DNA of 64,000 nucleotides from Balanoglossus misakiensis (taxonomy: Eukaryota; Hemichordata): NCBI GenBank assembly GCA_040954595.2, contig CM082579.2, positions 3,658,001-3,722,000 on the forward strand. Reading direction: 5' to 3'. A program made the position numbers and the translations under genes. The notes beneath the pieces are model-generated. The model did no database searches. It had not been told where the DNA came from and saw only the letters and a program-made list of their open reading frames with translations. Below, one piece after another: positions 13,301 to 26,300 of this stretch. How positions within the stretch are numbered: the stretch's first letter is position 1; every line of letters starts with the position of its first letter.

Positions 13301-14203
13301 TCAAAGACAGTGCTTTTTGCTGTCTATGGTCTAACATACTCCCGGGATGTCATCGTTCTTGTGTCCGGTTTGATCTTGGCTCAATCAACAGGACAGCATC
13401 ATTTAGCACAACGTGTACATCAGCCGACCGCCCTCCGCGACTGACGCAAACCGAAGACAACCGTTGACGGGATTGGCCATTATGGACGTGTGGGAACCGT
13501 GCATTGCGTCTATCGCGAACACGGCTTTGATAAGATAGAACCTGTTATCTCACACGGAACATGTGTCTGAACCACGAACCGTTTTATGAACGCCATGTTA
13601 CAGAACACTAACATGTAATTAGCAGGATCGTTAAGATTTCGGAACGTTGTCAGGCATGCTGGATGAAACGATTTGTAGATTGGACAGAAGTAGGCCCTAC
13701 TGCATGGCGTTGTCAGAATTTGAAAGGAATATAGACAGGCAGACACTGACACAGAGACAGACATACCGTACTTAATTTTCTATTTTCAACTGGGGAGTTA
13801 TAGCCACGATTCATATTTCCCCGGTTTAAGTCACAGGTTTGATTTTCAATAAACAGTGTACAATCTGTACTGCCGATATCGCGCCTTCAATGAAACCAGT
13901 CGGTATCTTTTGTCCAACTGTAACCTACATTTGAAGAGAAAGAGATTGTCCGCCATCTTAAACTTTATTGCAGACGTTAAAACTATATCTCTGCAGCTCC
14001 AGCCGCCGACACGCACTTCGTATGGGTGCAGTGCGCCATATGGTTCGAGTTCGCTTGGAATCATAATAACATTGGCGACGACCGTGACCATACAATATAG
14101 ATTTCAACAAATAAATTATTTACAACTTACAAGCCATATCCAGGGCCGCAGCCGGCTGTTTACATCACTTGTAATAAAATGAGCATTTTGTTTTGTTTTA
14201 TAG
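10351..14203. other. Noncoding stretch, probably intron or upstream region of the GPCR exon at 14204
   Basis: I looked for the missing TM1-TM3 exon of the receptor, which should end in GAC-CG or GAC-AG followed by GT. I found no convincing candidate. A 134-codon ATG frame at 11323-11727 resembles nothing known. The last bases, ttttgttttgttttatag, form a polypyrimidine tract and acceptor for the 14204 exon. Confidence 0.5.
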
Positions 14204-14906
14204 GTATTATGTCATTCACAACCCGATGAAGCCAAGACTGTCCAAGGGGAAAGTTCTGTTGATAACTGTGCTGACGTGGATTGTGTCAGTGGCCGTTACC
14301 GTTCCGACCCCTCTCAATATTTCAACTTCCACTGGAATCGATAAATATGGAAATAGAATCACCACCTGCGCCGAGTACTGGCACGACAACGTCGCCGGCA
14401 GGGGTTACATCTTGTTCCTGGCCGTAGCTGAATATCTGTTGCCCATGGCGACCATGATAGTCGCCTACTGGATGATCGTGAGGAAAGTGTGGTTCCGGAA
14501 GACGCTGGGAGACGCCACCGACCGCCAGAGGGAGCTCGCCTGCGGGAACAGGAAGAAGACGATCCGGATGCTGATCATCGTGGTGGCGTCCTTCTCCTTC
14601 TGCTGGGGTCCCTACTACGCCTACAACATCACCGTTCATTTCAACGAGGGCATCCTGATGGCCGGCGACAACAACATGACCGCGTACTACGTGGTCGAGG
14701 TCATTGCCATGAGCAGCTGCTTCATGAATACCATCGTGTTCTTCCTGATGAACGAGAGCTTCCGCCGCGAGTGCCTCAGTCTCTTCGGCAAACTTCACTG
14801 CGTGAAACTCACCTTCAACACAAACAGCGCCGCAAACGCCAGTTTTGTCAGAAACGTCACCAGGATAAGCGCCAACAAAACGGGCACGCTAGAAACCAAT
14901 CTCTAG
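14204..14906 (+). CDS. Prokineticin-receptor-like GPCR, terminal exon (TM4-TM7 and tail), 5' part not found
   Basis: This is the 3' exon of a class A GPCR, a plasma-membrane neuropeptide receptor. The acceptor TAG at 14201-14203 leads into a codon whose third base is the first exon base, giving R-YYVIHNPMKP, so the intron interrupts the Arg codon of the DRY motif. Visible in order are TM4 (LLITVLTWIVSVAV), an ECL2 cysteine (TTCAEYW), TM5 with its proline (YLLPMATMIV), a basic loop beginning VWFRKTLG, TM6 with CWGPYY, and TM7 (YYVVEVIAMSS) followed by NTIVF in place of NPxxY. The VWF-K loop, the Y-VVE-IAMS block and the NT-x-x-F variant are what I know from PROKR1/PROKR2. The stop is at 14904-14906. 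The 233 residues lack TM1-TM3, which must lie on an upstream exon, perhaps beyond the satellite. The assignment to the prokineticin-receptor group is strong; one-to-one orthology is not shown. Confidence 0.85.
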
Positions 14907-16170
14907 AGATTAATAAAATATTCTGACGTGTCGATCAAACTTTGATAATCTTGTCATTGCACTTTAAAAGAACTAAAAGTTTATTGAACTGGTCTATTTG
15001 TTTCTGAAGACAAAGTGTTCACCAACTGATCATATATACATGTAGTACACATGGGTGACCTCTGCCTGGGATGGAGCATCAATTATTCACGCGTGCGCAT
15101 TCGATCCTTGCGGCTCCACACGAGATATCAAGTTCTTCAGAGCGTAAAGTGGATAAACTTTGATTTAATACGTATCCAATTCTGCCTACACCTTTCCGAA
15201 AAACAAGCTTCCCCCTTGAGAATTGTCTCGGCGTGTCCTTCTCGAAGCCGTCGGCGTCCTCGTGTGTCTTCTGCGAAACACAAAGCGCTTATCGGATTTG
15301 CGAGCAACAAACGCGAAGGAACACGACCAGTCTGTGAACACAATGTTCCGCTTGCTCGACGGCGTAAACACCGCTGATGTAAACCTTACGTGTTTTTCCC
15401 AAGTGTGCCCAAGGCATTCAACAACGACGACGATGGAATCATTCCTTGGGATTTTTCGAGGCATCCCATTTCAAAGGCACCGGTGCGCTTTTCATGGAAT
15501 AATTCCCAGGGTATATCCTCGCTTTGACAGATACGATTTGAATTATCAGAGTGTCGGACACACAATATGTTAACTAAAGTACAGACATTTCTTCAATTTC
15601 TTCTGTAATATTATATGGACATGAACTTTGAATTACAGTCTTTATAAGTGGTCCCTTTTCCTCCTCTGATATCTACATATATAATATACATGTGAGGTTA
15701 TTCTGTTACTGTATTATTTTAATGATTTATATGATCCATTTCAAAGTTTCAGTTGTCTCTTTCATATATAAGCCGTTGAGAGTTGCTAACTGGTAATTGA
15801 TATTATTATGAATATGCATTTTCACATTCAGCGTCTTATTACTATGTAATGTGATATTATAGTCACTGAATTGTACTTTGAGATGTCTCGCGATTCTGGC
15901 AACTGTTTTTCCTCAATAACATTGATGCCAAAAGTACGTGCGAGGTATATTTGTAAATATGTATTATAAAAAAGTATAAGTGTGTATTAAATATTACGTT
16001 GAATGGCGATTCTATGTGAATTCAACATTTCCGGTGTGGCCGACCATGTAGCGGTTAGAACCAGACTGATGACGTCTGCCACATTGATGTTGTCGTAAAT
16101 TCAATTTTATCAAATTGCTCGTGTATACGCAGACGTGTTGTATAATAAACATATACATGTGTACAGTTAT
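14907..16170 (+). other. 3' UTR of the prokineticin-receptor-like gene
   Basis: A polyadenylation signal AATAAA lies only six bases after the stop (14912-14917) and another at 16144-16149, allowing short and long 3' ends. Frames inside (15051-15573) overlap on both strands and resemble no family. The 16144 signal is about 75 bp from a reverse-strand ATTAAA at 16223-16228 that could end the convergent CARD/Death-domain gene. Confidence 0.45.
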
Positions 16171-16222
16171 CTAGTCAATATTCTTGTTTATAATTTTAGA
16201 TGTTAATTTATACATTTCAATA

Positions 16223-16228
16223 TTTAAT
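16223..16228 (-). promoter_or_regulatory. Candidate polyadenylation signal of the CARD/Death-domain gene
   Basis: The reverse complement reads ATTAAA, about 265 bp after the stop codon at 16493-16495. It is the nearest acceptable signal I see. It implies tail-to-tail convergence with the receptor gene on +, whose distal AATAAA is at 16144-16149. Confidence 0.3.
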
Positions 16229-16492
16229 CAACATCTACGGTCCGTGTATATTTGTATAATGAGGTACAACCCCAGCGAATCTTTTGAGCATCTTTGGCTG
16301 TGGAGACGGACGGACGGACGGTATAATAGCTGACAGCACCAGAAATCTTTGCATCAAGATTTAACCAAGAAAAATCGCTGCAAATTTTTCTTTCACACCA
16401 GTTAATATGTCTTGATAAGTTAAAAAGGCCGGCACACATTAAAGCAGAGATCGATATGAGAGTAAGCATCATTTTAGTCTATGGAAGCAGTT

Positions 16493-19400
16493 TCATCGTT
16501 TTTCGGATTTCTCCTTTATTCGTCTCAGTTCGTCGATTTCTTCTGCGACCTTGCTGTCGTGTCTCTTGACGATTTCGTAGAGAGTGCCCCACGTTGGTGG
16601 CGCTTCGGCACCTTTCCCGCTCCTGTGAAGCCATTCCGATATCAGCGCGGCGGCAGCGGCGCTGTCGTCTTTGGCCCCGTCGCCCTTCGACTGTTTTATC
16701 GCCTCGCCCTTTATCCCGACATCCTTTGCGATCACTTCCCAGTACACTCCAAGTTTGATGGCGATGTACTGAATGTCCGACTCGGAAATTACATCGGCTC
16801 TTGAACGGGAAATTCGTGGCACCAACACACCTGGAAATAACGATGTTTTAACACTGTGCATAATTATTGACAATTTCCCCCCATTTCTGCTGTCTACAAT
16901 CCGCGGGAAATGAGATTTCATGATCAGCAGAGTAAAGATATTGAACGGGAGTGTTAAAAAACGACTTTCGCTTTATAACCGCAATACTAGGTAAACAGTG
17001 CAGTGAATAAAATCGTGATAATGGTTTATTTCCGCTTTTAAATCGAATATAAATACCCCTGCATACAAAATTATATGCACCGTTTTCCGATCGTGCGCGA
17101 GATACGGGTCTAGGTTCTGGGCCTGCTTTGCATACAATCATGTGATCGCCATTATGTGTATCAACTGAATACCTGATGTTCCCTTCTCGACACCATCAAG
17201 TCTTTTCTGCATGGAGCCACAACTATCCTCTGTCCATCTTCTCAAGACTTCGAGTTCTTCTCGAAGTTTCCTTATCTCCTGCCAGACTGCTTGCTTACCG
17301 AGGTTCTCCAAACTTTTCAGTTTGTCCAGAAACGCGTCGAAGTTGTTGGCATCTTCTCGTTTATCTGCCCGAGAGAGGATAGGTAAATCTTCCTGGTTGT
17401 ACTATTGACGCTTTACAAAATAGCATTACGCGGTCGCCACGAAACGCAGAATAGCAGAGCTCAAGACAGCACGGGTTTTCACAACCCCCTCTCTCACCGG
17501 CTGCGCCAGCTTCTACCTTTTTTCTGGTTAAATGTGCGCCCTCAGCATATCAGCGAAGCTTCGCTAACTAGCCTGTGCGCATAGCAAGCCCAGTTTCACT
17601 ACAAAACCCTGGCTCCATTCTCTCCCATCACTGGACAGCAGCAGAGAGTGTCCAGGTACACAACATACCTTATTAGTACCAAACATATGAAGTCAAAAGA
17701 AATCATTGATAATTGGCAAGGCATTGCATGTACCTCACAATAAATTTACAAATCCGTAAACAATTTTTATCGAGTTCAGTTTATACAGTGAGATTTTTAC
17801 CAAAGCTCGGGACATACCCTTTTCTTCCAGCTGGTTAAATCTATCAACGAGACTTTTGTAATCTTCCTTGAATTTCGCAAATTCTTGCGTGAGCGTGGTG
17901 AGTACCTTTTTGATTTCTTCTTGCGAGGTTTTCCCGGAGGTGATTGCTAAAAGAAAATGTGCAGATTTTATTTAATTTCTAGTCATATCGGACAGAAAGG
18001 AACCGAGTTCCATCGTGACGGGAGCGTGTAGTGTAAAATCAATGTGATTAGGGTCTCCGCGCCAGTTAGCATCAACTTTATGACATCAACCACATATCAA
18101 AATGAAGTTTCGAAATCTAGTCAGTCTACGCAAATTCTGGAGCAAGTGTTCTTGAGAGACGATAGTTTTGTATACCCGCTTCGAGCTGCGCAAGTCCATC
18201 CATTCTTTGTTTCAGGTCGTTCAGCTCCCGTCGCACTGTCTCTTTAAATTCCGTCAACTGCTTGGAGATTTCTTCACGGGTGACGTTTCTCATCTCCTTT
18301 TTCATTTCCATGGTTTGGCGGGACATCATGTCTTGCATCGCTGCCAACAGGGCTGTGGGCGAGAATTTTTGCAGTTCATTGGTTATTCGGCGTCGACGAA
18401 GTTCACATCGTGGGTGTTTGCAAAATGGCATTTTAATTTTTAAAATACTGTAATTAATAATACGTACAAGAGTTGCGCTCACTAAGGACCCTCCGCTAAC
18501 CAACGACGAAAGATTACCTTATCTCTGTGTTTATGAACAGAGTATTATCAGTTACGGAGTCCTGAAGCGACCCCCCCCCCCTAAACAAAGAAAATCAAGT
18601 GGTCGCCCTTTACCTTCGTTTCCGTCCGTCTGTTTACGTGGACTTGGCATGACTGAAATAAGAAAACAAACACATGAATACATTGAATGAAATGCTGAAA
18701 ACGTGATTTACGACAGCTTTTCGTGCTATTTTAATGACTTAATTTGTTTGTAATTGTAAAGGTATTTTGTCGCAAACAATTCGCTTTGTCACCAGTCGTA
18801 AATCCACATAGAGGGTATTCAGTAATACACAACGGCAACGCTAAGCTTTTCCTGAGGGATGAACATTTATTTCGATGTCCAAATGTGCATCTAGTGTTGT
18901 CCCAACACGAGAGAATTACTTCTGCAAACTTTTTTTCATTTCCATCAAGTTTTCTCCTCTATACAGGGGAAAAAGGATTAAACCACCATTTCCGTCTTCA
19001 TTTAGGGAGGGTTCCCTCTGCCATCGACAGTTGTCGAAAATAGTTCAGCACCCACGGCAAAAATTAAACGGTTTTGCCCTAAGTATGCAGACAATGTCGT
19101 CAGCTTTGACAATAAATATGTCTTTGTCCCGTGCTGTAATAAGATCAGTGACTGTTGCCGTTTCGGCACGTCGCGCTCTGTTGGTTCCATTTTCCTTTGA
19201 AATCGTAAAAAAGAAGGGTCTGAGGTTTGACGCAATCTGCGCATGCCCCAAAGATCAGGGTATACATTTAAATCCGAGACCTTCACAGTACCTGGTGTCT
19301 GTGAGGCTTTTCCCGGTTCCATCAGCTTCAAAACAGTAGTGTCCTGGTTCGTCTTCTTCAAGACGTCATACAGCTTGGCGTATCCGTCTTTCTCCTTCTT

Positions 19401-20358
19401 GAATAAGTCGAGCAGGTAGGCCACCCTTGCATCGTGCTTTCTCATCTGGTTACAAGAAGCAGGGGCGAGAAAAGACGATAGTTACTCGAATCGAGACAGT
19501 GAAATGCTTGGGCGGAGTTACAAGTCGGCGATGCGATGTACATTAACTCTTGAAAACTTAAGCATGCATTCAAAATACATGTCTATCATGACATTTGTTT
19601 GTGACAACATTTAGAGGCTTGATTTACAGAAATGCCGACTTGTGCTTAATATTTCTACCAAGTGTGTTTGTAAGGTTAGCTTCGATGTCGAGTTACGTAC
19701 CAGAGAACAGACGGGACCAGATAGTGTGAAACTAATAATTTCAGTCGTGTTATACCTTCTCATTAAGTTTAGATTGGAGGAATGAATGTAGAAATGAATG
19801 AACGAACGAACGGAAGAGCGCAAGAATGGAGGCTCTTTTGTAAAGTTATCCAATACCAAAGAACCTGGCGTTTGTTTCACTAACAATAAAGCAGACGCCA
19901 TTCATGTTGTCAGCTTGTCAAAGAGTTACAGTGACAGGTCATTTGAAAGATAACAGGCTACGTAGGGAATAAGGGGAAATTGCTTTCCACGACCGACACT
20001 TTGTCGTCGAATATTTGTTATGTATTTAAAATGGCTGCCTTATCGTTCTATTACTCTGCTGGCTGTGTTACAGTGACGACTTGATGAATTATGTAGTTTC
20101 AATCAATAAGCTAATGACTTTGAATGGATTCATCTTGTGACCCTGGATTGGTGGGTCACAAGAAAGAGCAAAATCAATATATATATGTATAGTACGTAGT
20201 TTATCAAAACCGATTCTTACGTTCAGAGACATAACATCGGCATCGCTGATGATTTTGGGGTAGAGTTCCCGCGTCTTCGTTTGCAGACGTTCTACATTGA
20301 TATTCTTGCTGAAGTAATCCAAATTCTCAGAGAGTATTCGCTTTTGTTGCAAATCCAT
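16493..20358 (-). CDS. CARD - coiled-coil - Death-domain adaptor protein (388 aa, 7 coding exons)
   Basis: Assembled exons on -: 20358-20221, 19445-19292, 18652-18614, 18352-18176, 17946-17818, 17364-17173, 16830-16493. All introns are GT-AG and the chain closes as 389 codons. Residues 1-92 form a CARD split by a phase-0 intron: helices 1-3 start MDLQQKRILSENLDYFSKN, and the second exon supplies VAYLLDLFKKEKDGYAKLYD and VLKKTNQDTTVLKLME. After a short polar linker, residues 111-276 are a charged, probably coiled-coil segment on three exons. Residues 291-380 are a Death domain (IAIKLGVYWEVIAKDVG; LISEWLHR; WGTLYEIVKRHD; VAEEIDEL). CARD and Death domains are homotypic adaptors in apoptosis and innate signalling. 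The pairing recalls CRADD/RAIDD, which is about 200 residues with no coiled coil. All introns after the first are phase 1, so the linker exons form skippable modules. Function is inferred from domains only; the 5' UTR is not defined. Confidence 0.85.
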
Positions 20359-23300
20359 ATCAGGTGATGGTGCAGACGACCTGTAGAAGATAAAGAAGGG
20401 ACGACGTAGAGAAGACAGAAATAACAAGTGTACCTGGAGGTTTGCCGGCATCTAAACTGAAATCTAATTTGTACTCGACCGGTAAGGAGACTTTCTTCAC
20501 CTCTTTTGCTTTTAACGCCCCGTGAGCTATTAAATTTCACATATTTTGTTTTACAATAAAATCTTCTCCCTGCCTGCCTGCCTGCCTGTCTGTTTGGCTG
20601 CCTGTATGTACGTGTGCCTATCTGAAGTTAGCGAGCCTTGTGTACATACTCCATAAACACTGCCGTTATATGTCTAACTGTTTATCTTTGCTGACCTTTT
20701 ATTGTCACGATTGGCGTACACACCTATAGCCTGGTTGCCCCAGTCCGAGTACTCATGCTTGTCTGCCCTCACGGGACAAAAGCCGCCCAACATCACCATG
20801 GATACCATAAAGTCGTTCCAAAACGCATTGCACACACATATCACAACTCGTTTACACCGCAGGCACGCCAGGAAATAAGCAAATAAAATAACACTTGAGC
20901 ATTTTTTCGTAATTTGCTGTCTAATTTGTTTGTAATTCGGAGATACACAGCGTGTCGGACGGCGTGCCTAAGATCCCATGCACACAATAGATCCATTGCA
21001 GCTTCGAGGTCACGATACTGTTCAGGTAGTCAAGCACTTAGCGCGATATTTTCCTCCCATTAAAAAACAACAAGCGAATATTTTCCTGCAGTGCCATAAA
21101 ATGAATTTTCTCCAGTTCAGTATGACGATAGATAGTTCCGTCTTCGTTAAACTAGGGTCACGTTTGGTTGAACATTCAGTGACAATTCAATTGACGACGG
21201 CCATTGTTCGTTACAGGACAAACTTCTACATTACGCGGCATGTTCACCGCTTCTTGGCGTAACTGGCTGTGCCAAAAATCTGGCTAATTGTTGTCTTCCA
21301 TCTGCCGTGACCTCGAAGTTGAAGCAACAACAAAAGCAATAGATTACAGCAAGTCATTCATGCCTGAAAAGGACCTACCTGTAGAACAAAGGCAGATATG
21401 GATTATCACTGTCCTCAAATCACGAGCACAACAGTGGCCTGGGCCTTTTTTCTGTACCTTATAGCAGCTGTAGCACGCATTTACGTGTCCCTGTGGCGTG
21501 GCCGTTGTCTTTTATCGTATATATGTTGAGTGTAAAAAAAAACGTCCGCGGAATGACCTGTCCAATTTACACAACGCTTTACAGACACAAAAAGCATTAA
21601 CACTCGTCCAAAGGTCGCCGACTTTATTGTGAAGAACTTTGTTGTCACAAGCCGTACCAACCTTTCAGGACTAACCTTTTTCGGATAATACTATAGTTAA
21701 TGTGCCGGTGTGAATGCAGCGCATGGCATTTTTAGACTCGGTCGGTCGGTTACATAGATATGTGTAAACTTTCAGTAAAGGAGTTGCTGTCTTATATTGG
21801 ACACCGAGAGAGGGCGCCACGACAGACCATTGCAGCGATGAGCCCCACACTGCGATAAGAAATGGCAAACTTGCATCAGATTTTCCGTTTCAAAATATTT
21901 TCAAATATTCCTACACTATCGTGTATGAATCGACGCATGAATACTCAGATACTTCACTCCCCAGTGCGTACATGCTCAAATATGACATCACCACTTGAGC
22001 GTTCAGCCTAAACAATGCTTATTGTTTTGTAGTGTTTATTTATATGCACACAATACCTGACACTCAAGTGCATTGTTCGAGTGACAAAGGGTTCCTCCCA
22101 AACAAAGAACCAGGATCATGTTGTCGGTTATTTCTAATTGGCTTCTGCGACAAATAATTCCTCCATTCTAACCAGCACAGTATAAAGCTCCGTTATATAC
22201 ATTGCATAACGGTACATTTTGGATTATTTTTACTGGAGGGTAAACGTGCTGATGGAAAAGTCTTGAAGGTAGAAACGTGCTCCCAAAATGCCTACACATC
22301 TTCCACGGCACCTCGTTGCGTGTCCTTCTTGGCTTCTCAGGAACAGGTAATTATTCAGAGTGGATTTAGATAAAGAAATTCGCCTCAAAACCTGTCAAAA
22401 TAAAGTTAATTACTTTGAACGCACGTGCATTCACTCTGGAATTCAATTACGACGGCACTTAGTCCCTTCCGGGTGTGAAAGGTTCTGTCGATGTGCGGCG
22501 AGGTGTCGAATACGCTCTGGTTTACGGGCTGTTACACAACTGACAATGTTACGTCGCCCTTGAGCTGTTTTGTTATGTTTCCCGACGCTGGATAAAAAAA
22601 AACATTTGGTTATTGGACGTCATTTAAGTGTCGAGGGATTTGCGCGATTACCCGAGGTGTGTATTGGTTGTCACGTATCTGATTAACGGAGAGGTTCTGT
22701 CGATTGACGTGAGGGCTTCATTTGTGTAGATTACCGTCGTCAGTAGCGTGAACGGATCGTAGGACAGAGGCGACTCCTTACTGTTTTTGATGGCACACGT
22801 CTTGATGATTGGTCAACCCCGGCGGCCAACCGACCTAAAGCAACATTGGCTTCGCAAATTATTGTAGCTCATGGACCTTTAACTCGTGAACTTTTTACTA
22901 GTCATAGCATCAGTTTGTTTTAGAAAGCTTATTTCTGGGCATAGTCGGCCGGAGAAAATGGCGACTGTTTCACCTTTCCGATATTTTCTGTCGATGTTTT
23001 TCTGTATGGGAGACGTGATTATAATTTAGCGTTCAAATCGATAGAAAGGCTTTTAACTAAAAGCAAACTATTAAAGAGATAACACGGTTGTGATGCCTGT
23101 CAGCTTTGACCTCCTCTTATGTATTTATTCGGAGAAAACAATTTTCACAAAAGCCTATTTGACTGTTTATCCTAAAATAGTAACGCAACATTTAAATTTC
23201 ACAGTGAAGCGACTGCCTTATTGACATCAATTTAAACGCGCCGCTTATTAAGCTGTTTGAGTTTCTGATTTGATCGGCGATGATTTAAAAAAAATGAAAT

Positions 23301-26300
23301 TGCAACGAAGACATTAAAATCCCATTACAAGTGATCCCCGCCGGGCAGACTTTCGGGAAAATGGAAGATCTTTATCGGTTTGTAGGCCATCTAGAAGAGA
23401 AATTGCTATGTGTCACGGAAATCAAACAATCTATACTTCAGAATTTCTCTCACACTTTGTGGTGTGGGACAGGCTCAAGTTTTAGTATCGGGGCGCACAG
23501 CCAATCAGCGATAGCACTGTACTCATATGCAAAATAAGCCAGGGGCGGTGAAAGGCTTGGGTCTATGCCACGACTGAGTCACGAAGGTTTTTGACACAGC
23601 AACACGTACTCTCTGCAAGTAATTCATGGATGTAGCTGCAAACGCCATGTAACCATGTCATCAGATACACGTTGAACGTCGAGGCCAGCGATGACGTGAC
23701 AAATACGTAAGTTAGTCTTTCTAATTTTAAAAAAGTCGGTATTTATACGTCATGTACACCTTTTTTGTTGCGGACAATAATTCGATTAATATCGGAGTCG
23801 AGTTGTTTTACTGGTAAGGATCGCTTGCTCTGTGGTTGACTTGGGGCACGGTGTTAATCGGAGGTTTCGATTGTATGACGCAGACAGAAGAAATGGAGAC
23901 AGTCCTGATCGAATGGTGAGGAGCTGATCTGGTAGATTTTACGTAGTTTGGGAGGAGACGCGATGATTTGACATCCGGACAGATTCCTCGGTGTTTGTGT
24001 TTGTAGAAGCAATGAGAAGATAATAATGATATACATGTATATGCTTACTACTGGTATTCTACACGTCGTGTCTTGAACTGGGCGCGTCGATGCTTGTCGG
24101 AATATTGAAAATTTTATTTCGTTTTTATGATATAACGCTATAAATCACTGATCTCACTGATTGATAGGTGTCAACGAATATTCCGGACGGCAGTGGACTG
24201 TCCATGGCGAAACTTCACACACCCCCATTCCGAATTTTGGAATTGTATAGACGGTTACACAATTCCCTCGGTGTCCATGTAGCATTGTCTGGTCGGTTGT
24301 AAGGCTGCCGTATTCAAATTGAATTTGACAAATGTCTTGTCTCTAATTGCAGTGTACTGATCAGCGATCGATAGACCCATGGGCTGGGTGGCCTTTTTGC
24401 GGGGTTGCTCATGATCCGACCCGGTCTTGAACGTTTTTACTCAGCGAGTCCTAGTCCGAATCTTCAGTGATAACGCTGCTTAATTGCATTATGCAAACCC
24501 CATAAAAGTGCTCTCAGGCGCATCCCATCAATTATTTTATCTTCACGGCTATTTCCTATGAGATGTATGGCTTTCACGTCAGTGATCGGTTGACGAAGAA
24601 GAGCAGTCTTTTTGAAATCAAATGTGGGGATGACAAGCTCCACGCGTGTGTACGCCTTCGTAAGGTCTTTGCTGTTCTCGTCCGATTCTGTCGCCTCTCT
24701 ACAGCGACTGATGTTAACCAGATTGGGTGAACAGTACACATGGCAGGATTGTTCCTAGGAATTCCTGGGCATCTTGACTCGTGTAATAATTAGTCTACAT
24801 GGCAAAAGTCAAAGATCAAAGCAGTCGTACAGATATCTATCATAAAACATGGGTTGATTGTCCTATCTGTCGGGGCTCGATGCGTGAGAACATGATACAA
24901 AACGTGAACACAAACACGTCAACTCACGGTGACAAATTTCAATTTGTTGACGGATCGACAGGATATTGAAATATGTTATTATGTGATTTAAATTTGTATA
25001 CATTACAGCATTTATGTGCATTCTCGCGTCAGAAAGTGGAGAGAATGACCGCATAAAACCTGATTAATTTTTTTATGTCACACTCATAACATTGCGGAGA
25101 TCTTCACACAATTGACATGTTGCGTAAATCATTAAATAATCATCCTGACACGTATTAGCGCCTTTATATCTCCATCAAGCTATTTGAACGTGCAGGGAAT
25201 ATTGCATCCTTATTACTAACGCAAGTTATCACCATCAATGGGAAGTCTTGACAGTGCCTTTTATCTCACTGACTCTAATAACTGCATGGCAACAATGGGA
25301 ATTGAAACGACGGATCAATTTGCGAGGATGTGTCGGGACGGCCGGCCTTCGGGTATTAAACAATTTAGGCCTCGAATAGTCAACTAATAGCCGGGATTAT
25401 TGGTCGGTCGACTAATCAACACGTGTGTGTCAAAATGTAGCTGAACATTTTGGACCACCACTCGCTGTTAATTGATCAAACGACGCCGTCGCTGACAGTC
25501 GATTTATTGCAACCATGGACCCTTCCTTCAGAAAAATAGGTGTGACGTAGTAAGTGGACACGCTCAATTATGTATACAGCGAATACACGAATAAGGCTAA
25601 CCTGTTACTATAAAAGGATAATGTGATTGTAGGATTGTCAAGACGTGTTTAGTTTGTGGTCCGTCTGCCCCATGCCTGATGTCTTTGATGGGTTGCACGG
25701 TTGCATTGAATATTAATGACCCTCGTCCTCGAGAATCGCAGCCAACAGCTGCAGAACCACACAAGGCAAGTTAATAAGTATTAAGGTACATCTAGTGTTC
25801 TAGTATGTATCGGTTTCTTTAGGGGGTAGTGACGATTTTATACGTAATCGTTGGCGATTGTTTAATTGGCTTTTAACATTTTATAGGCTATTAAGGATTC
25901 CTTTGCATCATTCATGTATTCACTCGGAATAATTTGATGGTCTCGCCTTTGTTAGTCGCTATTTCATCCCGCCTTTTATATTAGTCGTTCACCCTTGGAA
26001 TTTTCTCTTTTTTTTGCCTCGCGTTTGCGTTGCAAGGAAAACCATTCGTTGTCGTCGTGTCCCTTTGTGGCGGTTTCTGTGGGTTAATGACATTCTTCTG
26101 TGCCTATTTGAAGTATTGGTGACTGACCACAACATTGCCAAGTGGTCTGAGCCACGCAGATTGTGGCTCGGAACTCCTGAAATGTATAGCACCAAAACTT
26201 CGAGCGAAATCGCAAACCCCCAAAGAAAATTCGTTTCCCAAGCGCGTGGCCAAAGGAGTCAAGTTAATTGTAGGAGAAAATTCGATTAAATTGCGAAATC

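Noticed and set aside
14322-14926. Long alternate-frame products (158 and 145 codons) over the prokineticin-receptor-like exon
   Set aside because: Low-complexity His/Asp/Glu- or Arg-rich shadows of the GC-rich receptor exon.
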